From positions 1 through 64,000 of the forward strand of contig DASTBU010000062.1 of NCBI GenBank assembly GCA_035711845.1: a DNA stretch of 64,000 nucleotides. The letters are read 5' to 3'. The translations under genes were made by a program, and so were the position numbers. Position 1 is the stretch's first letter; the number at the start of each line of letters is the position of its first letter. The stretch is from DASTBU01 sp035711845. Lineage in GTDB: Bacteria > Acidobacteriota > Vicinamibacteria > Vicinamibacterales > 2-12-FULL-66-21. Positions 46,116 through 54,379 of this stretch are shown in pieces. The notes under the pieces were generated by a model that was not told the origin of the DNA, ran no database searches, and saw nothing but the letters and a program-made list of their open reading frames with translations.

Positions 46116-46292
46116 TGACGGGTCACCTGGACCTCGATGCGATCGACGCGGCCACTGTCGCTCCGCAGCGCTTCGAGGGTACGGTGCGGACCCGAGCCGG
46201 TGGTCTGCGTCCACTCTCGAGTGGAATGGAGGCAGGATGCGAGAGCCGTTCCTACTTCTTCTGCCGGAGCCTCAGCTGCGCGATTTGAATGG
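46116..46292 (+). CDS. possible small ORF or gene remnant
   Basis: This 58-codon frame opens MTGHLDLDAIDAATVAPQRF after a strong GGAGG at a 3-bp spacing. It runs about 40 bp into the 3' end of the convergent HEAT gene. The first 25 residues look protein-like and the rest does not. It could be a truncated gene start or chance. I recognise no family. Confidence 0.25.
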
Positions 46293-47481
46293 CGCGCCGG
46301 ACCTCGGCGCTGGGGTCGGTCGTCGCGGCCGCCTGCAACGCGGCCGACGCATCCGGGCTGCCGGTAAAGCCGAGGATCACCGCGATCTGCTGGCGGGTCA
46401 CCGGATCCGGGTCCTGCAGGCGCGCGGCGATCTCCGCGGCATGCGATGGACCCAGCTCCACGAGATACTCCAGGGCCTGATCCGCCACATCGTCGTCGGT
46501 CAGCGCGTCGAGGATGCGATCGAGAGAGCGACCGGCGGAAGCGAGCGCGAACGCCATGGCCAGGCGGACACGTTCGTCGCCCTCGGCCGTCATGGCCGCT
46601 TCGATGCGCGGCGCTGTGACTTGTGCGGTGCCGGTACGCGCCAGTCCTTCGTAAGCAGAGCGCCTGTGCGCCGGATAGCCGGACCCCGTCTGTGCCTCGA
46701 ACAGCGGGGCGCTGGCCGGATCCCCGATGCGCGCCAGGGCGTCGAGCGCCGCCCGCCCTGCGATACCGCGCACGTAGAACTCGAACTGATCGGTCAGCGC
46801 GGGCACGGCGCCTGTCTCGCGGAGGTCGCCCAACGCGCGCATCGCCGCAAGCCGGACGTCGAGCACCTGGTCGTTGACGCGTCCGACCAGGGGTGCGCCG
46901 GCCTCCCGCACCCGCAGGCGTCCGAGGGCCCTGGCGGCGGCAATCCTCACATTCGGGTCGCGGTCGCTCAACGAGGCAAGCAGCTCGAACCCGGCCGATT
47001 CTGGCAGCGGCCGCGCCGCAACGATCGCGAGCGTGTATGCGGAATCCTGCCGCACGGAGGGGTACTCGTCGGCGAGGGCGCGCACGAGCGCCCGCTGGAG
47101 ATCCGGTGGAACCGGCCAGGGTGTGATCCCTATCGGCGCCAGTTCGAAGGCGTCTTTCGGACTGCGTCCACCTCGCCCGCCCGGCGACTCGACGTAGATG
47201 CGCGCGACAAGAGCAATCGCGCCTTCACGAATCCCGACCTCCTCGTCAACGATGAGCCGGGCCAGCAGTGGGAGCGCCTCCGGCCCGCCGTGTTCGCGCA
47301 GCGATCCGAGCGCCCTGCGCCGTACGCTCGCGTCCGGGCTGTCCACGTCCTGCGAGATCTGCTGCAGCGACGCGGACGGCGTCGGCTGCTGTGACGCCGG
47401 CGCCTGCCCTGCCGACATGGGACCGATGGGAGCTGCAGCGATGAGCGCTCCAGCGAACAGACCGAGCCAGTGCGCCCGCAT
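46252..47481 (-). CDS. secreted HEAT-repeat protein
   Basis: The 409-residue protein has a signal peptide (GALIAAAPIGPMSAGQA). From about residue 45 to 400 it is a chain of HEAT repeats, with the recurring pattern of D-x-x-VR-x-x-A-x-x-ALG (DPNVRIAAARALGRLRVREA, LDVRLAAMRALGDLRETGA, DPVTRQQIAVILGFTGSPDA). It would be a periplasmic scaffold or binding protein. Its ATG overlaps the stop of the outer-membrane barrel gene (TGATG), so the two are co-translated and may interact. Confidence 0.85.
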   Translation of the reverse strand: MRAHWLGLFAGALIAAAPIGPMSAGQAPASQQPTPSASLQQISQDVDSPDASVRRRALGSLREHGGPEALPLLARLIVDEEVGIREGAIALVARIYVESPGGRGGRSPKDAFELAPIGITPWPVPPDLQRALVRALADEYPSVRQDSAYTLAIVAARPLPESAGFELLASLSDRDPNVRIAAARALGRLRVREAGAPLVGRVNDQVLDVRLAAMRALGDLRETGAVPALTDQFEFYVRGIAGRAALDALARIGDPASAPLFEAQTGSGYPAHRRSAYEGLARTGTAQVTAPRIEAAMTAEGDERVRLAMAFALASAGRSLDRILDALTDDDVADQALEYLVELGPSHAAEIAARLQDPDPVTRQQIAVILGFTGSPDASAALQAAATTDPSAEVRRAIQIAQLRLRQKK

Positions 47482-48212
47482 CAGAAGCGCACCGCGAGGA
47501 ACGCGCTGATCGGGAGCGACCAGCGGCTGCCTGTGTCGTTGACGACCGCGAGCGCGGGATCGTCGAAGATGGCCTCGGCGCCCGGCTTGCCATGGAAGCG
47601 AATTCCCATCTCCGCGCCGATCGACAGCGTGTCGGACAGGTCGCGGCTCACGCCCGCGTCAGCTCCGATGAAGAACAGCGTGGACGACTTGAAGTACGGC
47701 TGATCGGCCAGCGTCAGCCCGAGTTCCGGGATCCGGATCGTGACGTCGGTGGACTGCAGGAATCGGAGCCCGATGAGCCCCCCCACATAGGTGCGCGTGG
47801 GCCCTTCTGGAAGGAAGTAGTAGCGGAGACCGCCATCGATGTCGAACGCGTCGCCATTCGAGAATCGCGTGTACAGGGGAAAGCCGCCAACGGAGCCTGT
47901 GATCCGTTCGGTGCCGTTGAATCGTGCGTACGCAAAACTGACGACCGCTTCCTTGTTGTAGTCGAGGCCGTAACTGCCGAGGAATCGCACACGCAACCCG
48001 TCGCTGAAGTGATTGCTGTATGCCTGCTCGACGAACACGGCCGGCGTTCCTTCGATCGTTCCAACCCCTTCCTCGATCACGTTACCGCCGAGGCCGAGAC
48101 CAGTCCCCACCGACACGCTCACCGATCGTACGCCCTCGACCCCCTGCGCGCTCGCAACGGGCACCAGGCCCATGACGAGCGGCACCACGACGACAGCCAC
48201 ACGAATATTCAT
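47481..48212 (-). CDS. outer-membrane beta-barrel protein
   Basis: The 243-residue protein has a signal peptide (VPVASA). The remainder is amphipathic beta-strands (GLRVRFLGSYGLDYNKEAVV, GGLRYYFLPEGPTRTYVGGL, YFKSSTLFFIGADAGVSRDL), ending in LAVRF with the terminal Phe of barrel proteins. The family is not identified. About eight to ten strands. CAGGAG nine bases before ATG 48212 supports the start. A perfect TATAAT lies 82 bp upstream. Confidence 0.82.
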   Translation of the reverse strand: MNIRVAVVVVPLVMGLVPVASAQGVEGVRSVSVSVGTGLGLGGNVIEEGVGTIEGTPAVFVEQAYSNHFSDGLRVRFLGSYGLDYNKEAVVSFAYARFNGTERITGSVGGFPLYTRFSNGDAFDIDGGLRYYFLPEGPTRTYVGGLIGLRFLQSTDVTIRIPELGLTLADQPYFKSSTLFFIGADAGVSRDLSDTLSIGAEMGIRFHGKPGAEAIFDDPALAVVNDTGSRWSLPISAFLAVRF

Positions 48213-48294
48213 CAACGCCAGCTCCTGACTTGTGTCGTCCCCAATAGCCGCCAGCCCGTCGCTGGTGCTCGCGGAACAATGAGGCGCTGTTTGG

Positions 48295-48300
48295 ATTATA
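48295..48300 (-). promoter_or_regulatory. -10 box (TATAAT) for the barrel/HEAT operon
   Basis: Perfect TATAAT on the minus strand just beyond the ABC permease stop, giving a leader of about 75 nt for the barrel gene. No good -35 is seen. Confidence 0.45.
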
Positions 48301-48307
48301 GCGGCCG

Positions 48308-50728
48308 TTAGTCGATGCGCAGCGACTCGATCGGATCCACGCGGCTCGCGCGGCGCGCTGGCACGTAGCTCGCCAGCATTCCGATACCCATCATCATGAT
48401 CGCCATGGCGACGAACACGGCGGGCTCCAGCGCGCTGACCTCGTACAGCAGCGCTTCCAGGAGGCGCGTCGACGCCAGCGCCGCCGCGATTCCGACGACG
48501 GTGCCGATCAACACCACCTTCGCCCCCTGCGAGACCACCAGCCGCCGCACCGCGCCGGCTGTGGCGCCGAGCGCCATGCGGACGCCGATCTCCCGCGTCC
48601 GCTCGGCGACCACGTACGACAGCACGCCGTACAACCCGACGGCGCCCAGGATCATCGCGAGCACCGAGATGACGCCGAGCGTCAGCATCGTGAACGACAG
48701 CTGCACCAGGGACCGCTGCGCCAGGAACTCCATGGTGAATTCGCGGTACACTGGCGCTTCCGGCGCCACCTGCCGCACGAGCTCGCGCACCTCCTGGACC
48801 AGGCTCGCGGCGCGCGGCGACTTGACGACATAGGCGGGCGATCCCATCCCCCACGCGGCCGGCGTCGGTCCCGTCAGCGGGAAGTACACGATGGCTTCAC
48901 CGGCGTCCCGCCAGTCGTCCTGTTTCACATCCTCCACCACGCCGACCACGGTGAACCACTGCGCCGGGGCCGCGGCGCGACGAATCCGCTGTCCGAGCGG
49001 ATCCTGATCGGGCCAGAGCCGCGCAGCCGCCGACCGGCTGATGATGACGTTGCTGTTCGGCGTGATCGCTTCATCGGGTGTGAACGGGCGTCCCCGCAGC
49101 AGGTCGATCCCCATGACGCGGAAGTAATCGCCGCCGGTGAAGTTCTGATCGAGCAGCGCTCCGCTGCCGTCCGGGTCCATCGCCTCGGTGACGAACCGCC
49201 CCGCGCCCGTTCCTTCGTCGAGCGGGATGTTGTTGACGACTCCCACGGCGGTCACGCCGGGAAGGGCGCGCAGGCGGTCCATGACGTCCAGATGGAGGCG
49301 TCCCCAGCTCGGCCCGTCGGTGAGGTGCGCCTGTTCCGGCGCGAACTGGAAGGTGTAGATGTCGGCGGTGTCGTAGCCGGGATCGACGGTGCGCAGCCGC
49401 TGAAAGCTCTGCACCAGCAGCGCGGAGCCGATGAGCAGCACCAGCGCGAGGGCCGTCTGTCCCACGACGAGCGCATCACGCCCCAGGTGGCGGCGGCCGG
49501 TGCTGCCGCGGGACCCCTCGCGAAGGCGAGCGAGATCCGGCGACGATGCGTGGAGCGCTGGTACGGCACCACAGGCCAGCGCGGCGAGCACCACGAGCGC
49601 GAACGCGGCGGCCAGCGTGGACAGGTCGAGCCCGACGAGGCCGAGGCGGGGGATGCCTTCGGGGGCGGCGCGCAGGAAGAGCGGCAGCGTCAACGCGCTG
49701 AGGATCACGGCCAGCACGCCCGCCGGCAGCGCCACGAGGAACGCCTCTGCCATCTGCAGCCGGACGAGCTGCGTGCGCGACGCACCAATCGCGCGGCGCA
49801 CCGCCAGGTCGCGGCGCCGCCCCTCGGCGCGGACCAGGAAGAGATTCGCGACGTTGGCGCAGGCGATGAGCATCACGACCGCAACTGCGCCCAGCAGCAC
49901 CCACAGGGACGTGCGGGCGGTCGGGCCCACGAGGCGGTCGAGCAGCGGCTCCACGACCGCACTGTGCCGCTCGATGAGCCGGGCGTAGTTGGGGGGGCCG
50001 CCGAAGCGCCCCGGGAGCTCCTTCGAGAGCCTCGTGAGCTCGACAGCGACCTGCTCGCGCGTGACCCCGGACTTCATGCGCGCGACCACTGGGGCGCCGA
50101 GTTGGCCGGGGCGAACATCGGCGGCTCGGAACTCGCCGGCCACCCAGAGCAGCGTCCCGTCGCTCGGAAAGCTGAACTCCGGCGGCATGACGCCTATGAC
50201 TTGACGCATCTCCCCCGAGATGAAGTACATCTTTCCGACTACCGCGGGATCGCGACCGAACCAGCTGGTCCAGAGCTGGTCGCTGATCAGCACGACACGA
50301 TCTTCGTCGGGCGTCGGGAGGCGCCCGACCTGCGGGCGCACGCCGAGCGTGGCGTAGATGTCGTTTGTCGGCCACGCCATCGGGATCCGTTCGACACGAT
50401 CCTCCGTCCGCAGCGTCGAGGTCCCTCCACCGAACAGGAAGATGCCGTCGAGAAGCTTCGAGTGCTCCCTGTAATGCAGGTAGAACTCGGGACCGAGGCC
50501 GAAGCGCTCGGGAAGGTCCGACCCGGGCGCCGTGCCCGCTACAACGACGAGGCGATCCGCGTCGGGGAAGGGCAGCGGCCGGAGCAGGACGGTGTTGACG
50601 ACGCTGAACATTCCGACCACCGCTCCGATGGCGAGCGCGAGGGTGGCGACGGAGGTGACGAGAAAGCCCGGGGTGCGGAGGAGCGCCCGCCAGGCGTGAC
50701 GGAAGTCCGACATCCACTGCATGATCAC
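48308..50728 (-). CDS. orphan MacB-like ABC permease of the ADOP type
   Basis: The 806-residue protein has the duplicated permease design: a cytoplasmic start DFRHAWRALLRTPGFLVTSV, TM1, a periplasmic MacB_PCD domain, FtsX helices near 285-420, then a second TM, second periplasmic domain (about 440-660) and final FtsX helices with AERTREIGVRMALGATAGAV and PARRASRVDPIESLRID. No ATPase gene is adjacent. Such Acidobacterial duplicated orphan permeases are abundant in that phylum. Transported substrate unknown. GTG 50728 is chosen because AAGGAGG lies 9 bp upstream. ATG 50722 is possible. Confidence 0.92.
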   Translation of the reverse strand: MIMQWMSDFRHAWRALLRTPGFLVTSVATLALAIGAVVGMFSVVNTVLLRPLPFPDADRLVVVAGTAPGSDLPERFGLGPEFYLHYREHSKLLDGIFLFGGGTSTLRTEDRVERIPMAWPTNDIYATLGVRPQVGRLPTPDEDRVVLISDQLWTSWFGRDPAVVGKMYFISGEMRQVIGVMPPEFSFPSDGTLLWVAGEFRAADVRPGQLGAPVVARMKSGVTREQVAVELTRLSKELPGRFGGPPNYARLIERHSAVVEPLLDRLVGPTARTSLWVLLGAVAVVMLIACANVANLFLVRAEGRRRDLAVRRAIGASRTQLVRLQMAEAFLVALPAGVLAVILSALTLPLFLRAAPEGIPRLGLVGLDLSTLAAAFALVVLAALACGAVPALHASSPDLARLREGSRGSTGRRHLGRDALVVGQTALALVLLIGSALLVQSFQRLRTVDPGYDTADIYTFQFAPEQAHLTDGPSWGRLHLDVMDRLRALPGVTAVGVVNNIPLDEGTGAGRFVTEAMDPDGSGALLDQNFTGGDYFRVMGIDLLRGRPFTPDEAITPNSNVIISRSAAARLWPDQDPLGQRIRRAAAPAQWFTVVGVVEDVKQDDWRDAGEAIVYFPLTGPTPAAWGMGSPAYVVKSPRAASLVQEVRELVRQVAPEAPVYREFTMEFLAQRSLVQLSFTMLTLGVISVLAMILGAVGLYGVLSYVVAERTREIGVRMALGATAGAVRRLVVSQGAKVVLIGTVVGIAAALASTRLLEALLYEVSALEPAVFVAMAIMMMGIGMLASYVPARRASRVDPIESLRID

Positions 50729-50915
50729 AGTCGTACCCCTCCTTGGGGATTGGGGTATTCGACGGAGGTAAGGGCTCAGGAGTTTGCCGAACGATCAGAA
50801 AGGAGGGACGAACGAAATTCCCGAACGACGGCAGGGCGCCGCGGATTGACAGGGTCATCCGGCGCTGCCAGCGCAGGTGGCCGCGCCGACGTGGCGCGCA
50901 ATCCATCGTTCGTGA

Positions 50916-51240
50916 GTTCTTGATGGAGATCGAGCTTCTGCCGACCGCGCGCCCGAACCACCGACACGCGAGCCCGTTCTCCAGTGGGTTGAAGCGCTGG
51001 CAGGGGCCGTCGTCGACCCCAGGCGCGGAGACCAGGACGACCCCCTCGGCGGGGTCGTGCACATCCTGCTCGGCGATGCCACCGACGTCGATATCGTGCT
51101 CGCCCGTTGGGGGGTGGGAATCGGACATTGTCGGCCGTGCCGAGACGGTTACCATCACCCAGGGCGTCCGCATCCGCGGACCGCGAATCTCATCCTTCTG
51201 AAGCTGGCTGATCTCGACCGTCAGGGGCGCAGATGCGCCG
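50916..51240 (+). pseudogene. nucleotidyltransferase-like remnant with two frameshifts
   Basis: Read with frame changes, the plus strand gives a protein typical of small AbiEii/DUF6036-type nucleotidyltransferases. The order is DPRRGDQDDPLGGVVHILLG, DATDVDIVLARWG, then after one frameshift WESDIVGRAETVTITQGVRI, then in the original frame NLILLKLADLDRQ. The first shift lies in a run of six G at 51109-51114, where removing one G restores R-W-G-W-E-S-D. The second lies at 51180-51190. The N-terminal catalytic part is missing, and a stop at 50913 closes the frame. It was probably once part of a toxin-antitoxin or defence-type gene. Confidence 0.65.
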
Positions 51241-51249
51241 CGCGCGCCG

Positions 51250-52791
51250 TCAGAGCGGAATATTGCCGTGCTTCCTGGGCGGGTTCCTGTCGCGTTTGGT
51301 CTCGAGCCTGGCGAGCGCCGCGATCAGGCGCGTGCGGGTCTGGCGGGGCCGGATCACCTCGTCTATGAAGCCCCGCGAGGCGGCGACGTAAGGGTTGGCG
51401 AACTTTTCCCGGAATTCCGCGACCTTCTGTGCGCGGAGTTCCGAGGGGTCCGCGGCACCCTCGAGCTCCCTCTTATAAAGGATGTTCACCGCGCCCTCGG
51501 GCCCCATCACGGCGATTTCGGCCGTCGGCCACGCGAAGTTCACATCCGTTCGGATGTGCTTGCTCGACATCACGCAGTAGGCGCCGCCGTACGCCTTGCG
51601 CGTGATCACCGTCACCTTCGGCACGGTGGCTTCGGCGAACGCAAACAGCAGCTTGGCGCCATGACGGATGATGCCGCCGTATTCCTGGCGCGTACCCGGG
51701 AGGAAGCCGGGAACGTCCTCGAAGGTGACCAGCGGAATATTGAACGCGTCGCAGAAACGGACGAACCGCGCCGCCTTCACCGACGCATCGATGTCGAGCG
51801 TCCCGGCCAGGTGCGCGGGCTGATTCGCGACGATCCCGACGCTGCGCCCGCCGAGCCGCGCGAAGCCGACGATGACGTTGCGCGCGTAGTGCCGGTGGAC
51901 TTCCAGGAACCCGCCGTCGTCGGCTACCGACTGAATCAGATCGTGCATGTCGTAGGGCTGGTTGGCAGAGGCCGGTACGAGCCGATCGAGTGCCTCGTCC
52001 TCGCGATCGATCGGATCGGGCGAATCGTGGCGCGGCGGCGAGTCGAGGTTGTTCGAGGGCAGATAGCCGAGCAGCTCGCGAATGAGTTGCAGGCACTCGC
52101 GATCGTCGGCGACCGAGAAGTGCGCAACGCCGCTCATCTCGTTGTGGGTCGCCGCCCCGCCGAGCTGTTCCTTCGTGACCTCCTCGTGCGTGACGGTCCG
52201 AATGACATCGGGCCCCGTCACGAACATGTAGCTCGTGCCCTGGACCATGATGTTGAAATCGGTGATCGCCGGCGAGTAGACCGCACCGCCCGCGCAGGGG
52301 CCCATGATGGCGGAGATCTGCGGCACGACGCCCGATGCCATCGTGTTCCTGAGGAAGATGTCCGCGTATCCGCCGAGCGAGAGCACGCCTTCCTGGATGC
52401 GCGCGCCGCCCGAGTCGTTCAGCCCGACGACCGGCGCGCCCATTTTCATCGCGAGATCCATGATCTTCACGATCTTGGCCGCGTTCGTCTCCGACAGCGA
52501 CCCGCCGAACACCGTGAAGTCCTGGGCGAAGGCGTAGACCGGGCGGCCACCGACGCGTCCCACTCCGGCCACGACGCCGTCGCCCGGGATGATCTGCTCG
52601 CCCATGCCGAAGTCGAGGCAGCGGTGCGTGACCAGCCTGTCGACCTCGTCGAAGCTCCCCGGATCGAACAGCAGGTCGATGCGCTCGCGCGCGGTCAGCT
52701 TTCCGGCCTCGTGCTGTCGTTTCAGGCGGTCCTCGCCGCCGCCGAGCGCGGCACGGCGCTCCAGTTCTTCGAGATACTTCAGCGGATCCAT
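51250..52791 (-). CDS. acyl-CoA (propionyl-CoA) carboxylase beta, carboxyltransferase subunit
   Basis: The 513-residue protein has two crotonase-like halves. The N-terminal half has KLTARERIDLLFDPGSF, NDSGGARIQEGVLSLGGY near residue 125 and SAIMGPCAGGAVYSPAITDF near 160. The C-terminal half has FVRFCDAFNIPLVTFEDVPG near 335, FLPGTRQEYGGIIRHGAKLL, and RKAYGGAYCVMSSK near 400, which bind carboxybiotin and acyl-CoA. This is the PccB type. Its ATG overlaps the transaldolase stop (TGATG). Biotin carboxylase and carrier subunits are at 44-46 kb. Confidence 0.93.
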   Translation of the reverse strand: MDPLKYLEELERRAALGGGEDRLKRQHEAGKLTARERIDLLFDPGSFDEVDRLVTHRCLDFGMGEQIIPGDGVVAGVGRVGGRPVYAFAQDFTVFGGSLSETNAAKIVKIMDLAMKMGAPVVGLNDSGGARIQEGVLSLGGYADIFLRNTMASGVVPQISAIMGPCAGGAVYSPAITDFNIMVQGTSYMFVTGPDVIRTVTHEEVTKEQLGGAATHNEMSGVAHFSVADDRECLQLIRELLGYLPSNNLDSPPRHDSPDPIDREDEALDRLVPASANQPYDMHDLIQSVADDGGFLEVHRHYARNVIVGFARLGGRSVGIVANQPAHLAGTLDIDASVKAARFVRFCDAFNIPLVTFEDVPGFLPGTRQEYGGIIRHGAKLLFAFAEATVPKVTVITRKAYGGAYCVMSSKHIRTDVNFAWPTAEIAVMGPEGAVNILYKRELEGAADPSELRAQKVAEFREKFANPYVAASRGFIDEVIRPRQTRTRLIAALARLETKRDRNPPRKHGNIPL

Positions 52792-53444
52792 CAGGCTTTG
52801 ACGGCCTGCGCCTTTTCCCAGTCCTTGAGGAATTTCTCGAGCCCGATGTCGGTCAGCGGGTGCTTGAACATCGAGTCGATCACGGCCGCCGGACAGGTGC
52901 AGATGTCGGCGCCCATGCGCGCCGCTTCGACGATGTGAATCGGGTGCCGGACGGAGGCGACCAGAATCTCCGTGGAGAACTCGTAGTTCTCGTAGATGTC
53001 GACGATTTCGCCGACCAGCGCCATCCCCGAGGTTGCGATGTCGTCGAGCCGGCCGACGAACGGACTGACGAACGTGGCGCCGACCTTCGCGGCGATGAGC
53101 GCCTGTGTAGGAGAGAAGACCAGCGTGACGTTGACGCGAATGGCTTCCGACGAGAGCGCCTTGCAGGCCTTGACGCCTTCCTTCGTGAACGGCACCTTGA
53201 CCACGATGTGCTCGTCGATCCCGGCGAGGTCGCGCCCCTCGCGGATCATCCCCTCGGCGTCGGTGGCGACCACCTCGGCGCTCGTCGGCCCCTTCACGAT
53301 CTGACAGATCCTCTTGAGGATGCCTCGATAATCGCCGCCTTCTTTGGCCAGCAGCGACGGATTGGTGGTAATGCCATCGATGATGCCGAGCGGCACCAGC
53401 GCTTCGATCTCCTTCAGATTTCCGGAATCAATGAACAGCTTCAT
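52791..53444 (-). CDS. transaldolase / fructose-6-phosphate aldolase family
   Basis: The 217-residue protein matches the small MipB/TalC-type family. It has MKLFIDSGNLKEIEAL, then GITTNPSLLAKEGG near residue 25, the Schiff-base lysine K83 in HIVVKVPFT, ALIAAKVGATFVSPFVGRLDD near 130, and ILVASVRHPIHIVEAA near 165. It would transfer a dihydroxyacetone unit or cleave fructose 6-phosphate in central carbon metabolism. Short size favours the TalC/Fsa subgroup. It is translationally coupled to the carboxylase beta subunit. Confidence 0.9.
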   Translation of the reverse strand: MKLFIDSGNLKEIEALVPLGIIDGITTNPSLLAKEGGDYRGILKRICQIVKGPTSAEVVATDAEGMIREGRDLAGIDEHIVVKVPFTKEGVKACKALSSEAIRVNVTLVFSPTQALIAAKVGATFVSPFVGRLDDIATSGMALVGEIVDIYENYEFSTEILVASVRHPIHIVEAARMGADICTCPAAVIDSMFKHPLTDIGLEKFLKDWEKAQAVKA

Positions 53445-53587
53445 GGTGCAACCCCCGGAATTGCCAACACGCCAGAATTGCGTGAATTGCCCGCCCTCGC
53501 GTCTTGCGCTTCGGCGGGGCAGACGTTCGGACCGCCTCGACCCGACAACCTTGACTCGATTGCGCAAGTCCTGACGGGTCGAGGCCT

Positions 53588-54379
53588 CTATGACGCCAGC
53601 GGCGCCGCCCGAACCGCCAGGCCGACGGGGTTCGACAGCTCGCCGACCCCCTCCACCTTTATCGTGACACGATCGCCGGGCTGAATGGGCCCGATTCCCG
53701 CCGGCGTGCCGGTCGAGATGATATCGCCGGGCAGCAGCGTCATGACCGACGAGATGAAGGCGACGAGCCGATCGATTGAAAAGATCAGCTCGCGCGTGGA
53801 CGACGACTGCCGCCGCGTGTCGTTGACCCATCCTTCGACGGCGATGCCGCCGGTCGAGTGATAGTCGAGTCCGCTCGCGATACACGGCCCGATGGGCGCG
53901 AACGTGTCGAACCCCTTCGCGCGCGTGTACTGGACGTCCCTGGCCTGCAATTCCCGCGCGGTCACATCGTTGACGCACGTCAGCCCGAACACGTAACGGT
54001 GCGCATCGTTCGGCCCAACGCGCCAGGCCTGCGCGCCGATGACGACGCCCACCTCAGCCTCGTGATCGACGCGGCCGACACCTTCGGGAATGACGATTGG
54101 ATCCCCCGGGCCGATCACCGCGGTGGACGGCTTGATGAAGATCATCGGCTCGGCCGGCAGCGGCTTGTGCTGCTCGGCCGCATGATCCTTGTAGTTCAGC
54201 CCCACGGCAACGATCTTGGACGGCACGATCGGCGGCAGCAGCCTGTGGCCGCTGGAGCCGACGGGCTCGCCGAGCTCATAGGATCCGAAGATGTCGCCGT
54301 CGATCAACCGCCACCTGCCGTCCTCTTCGACGACGTGTCGCGCGGTTCCCTTGTGCAGGATTCTGTAGAAACGTCTCAT
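53588..54379 (-). CDS. fumarylacetoacetate hydrolase (FAH)-family protein
   Basis: The 263-residue protein has KIVAVGLNYKDHAAEQ near residue 55, PMIFIKPSTAVIGPGDPI near 78, and metal ligands in VDHEAEVGVVIG near 105. NDVTARELQ, GFDTFAPIGP and GDIISTGTPAGIGP follow. Members cleave C-C bonds of oxo-acids (hydratase/isomerase or hydrolase, for example 2-hydroxyhepta-2,4-diene-1,7-dioate isomerase). Exact substrate unknown. Its ATG overlaps the FN3 lipoprotein stop by 4 bp. Confidence 0.9.
   Translation of the reverse strand: MRRFYRILHKGTARHVVEEDGRWRLIDGDIFGSYELGEPVGSSGHRLLPPIVPSKIVAVGLNYKDHAAEQHKPLPAEPMIFIKPSTAVIGPGDPIVIPEGVGRVDHEAEVGVVIGAQAWRVGPNDAHRYVFGLTCVNDVTARELQARDVQYTRAKGFDTFAPIGPCIASGLDYHSTGGIAVEGWVNDTRRQSSSTRELIFSIDRLVAFISSVMTLLPGDIISTGTPAGIGPIQPGDRVTIKVEGVGELSNPVGLAVRAAPLAS

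Noticed and set aside
49292..50923. 543-residue plus-strand ORF opposite the ABC permease
   Set aside because: Shadow of the permease, with no family resemblance.
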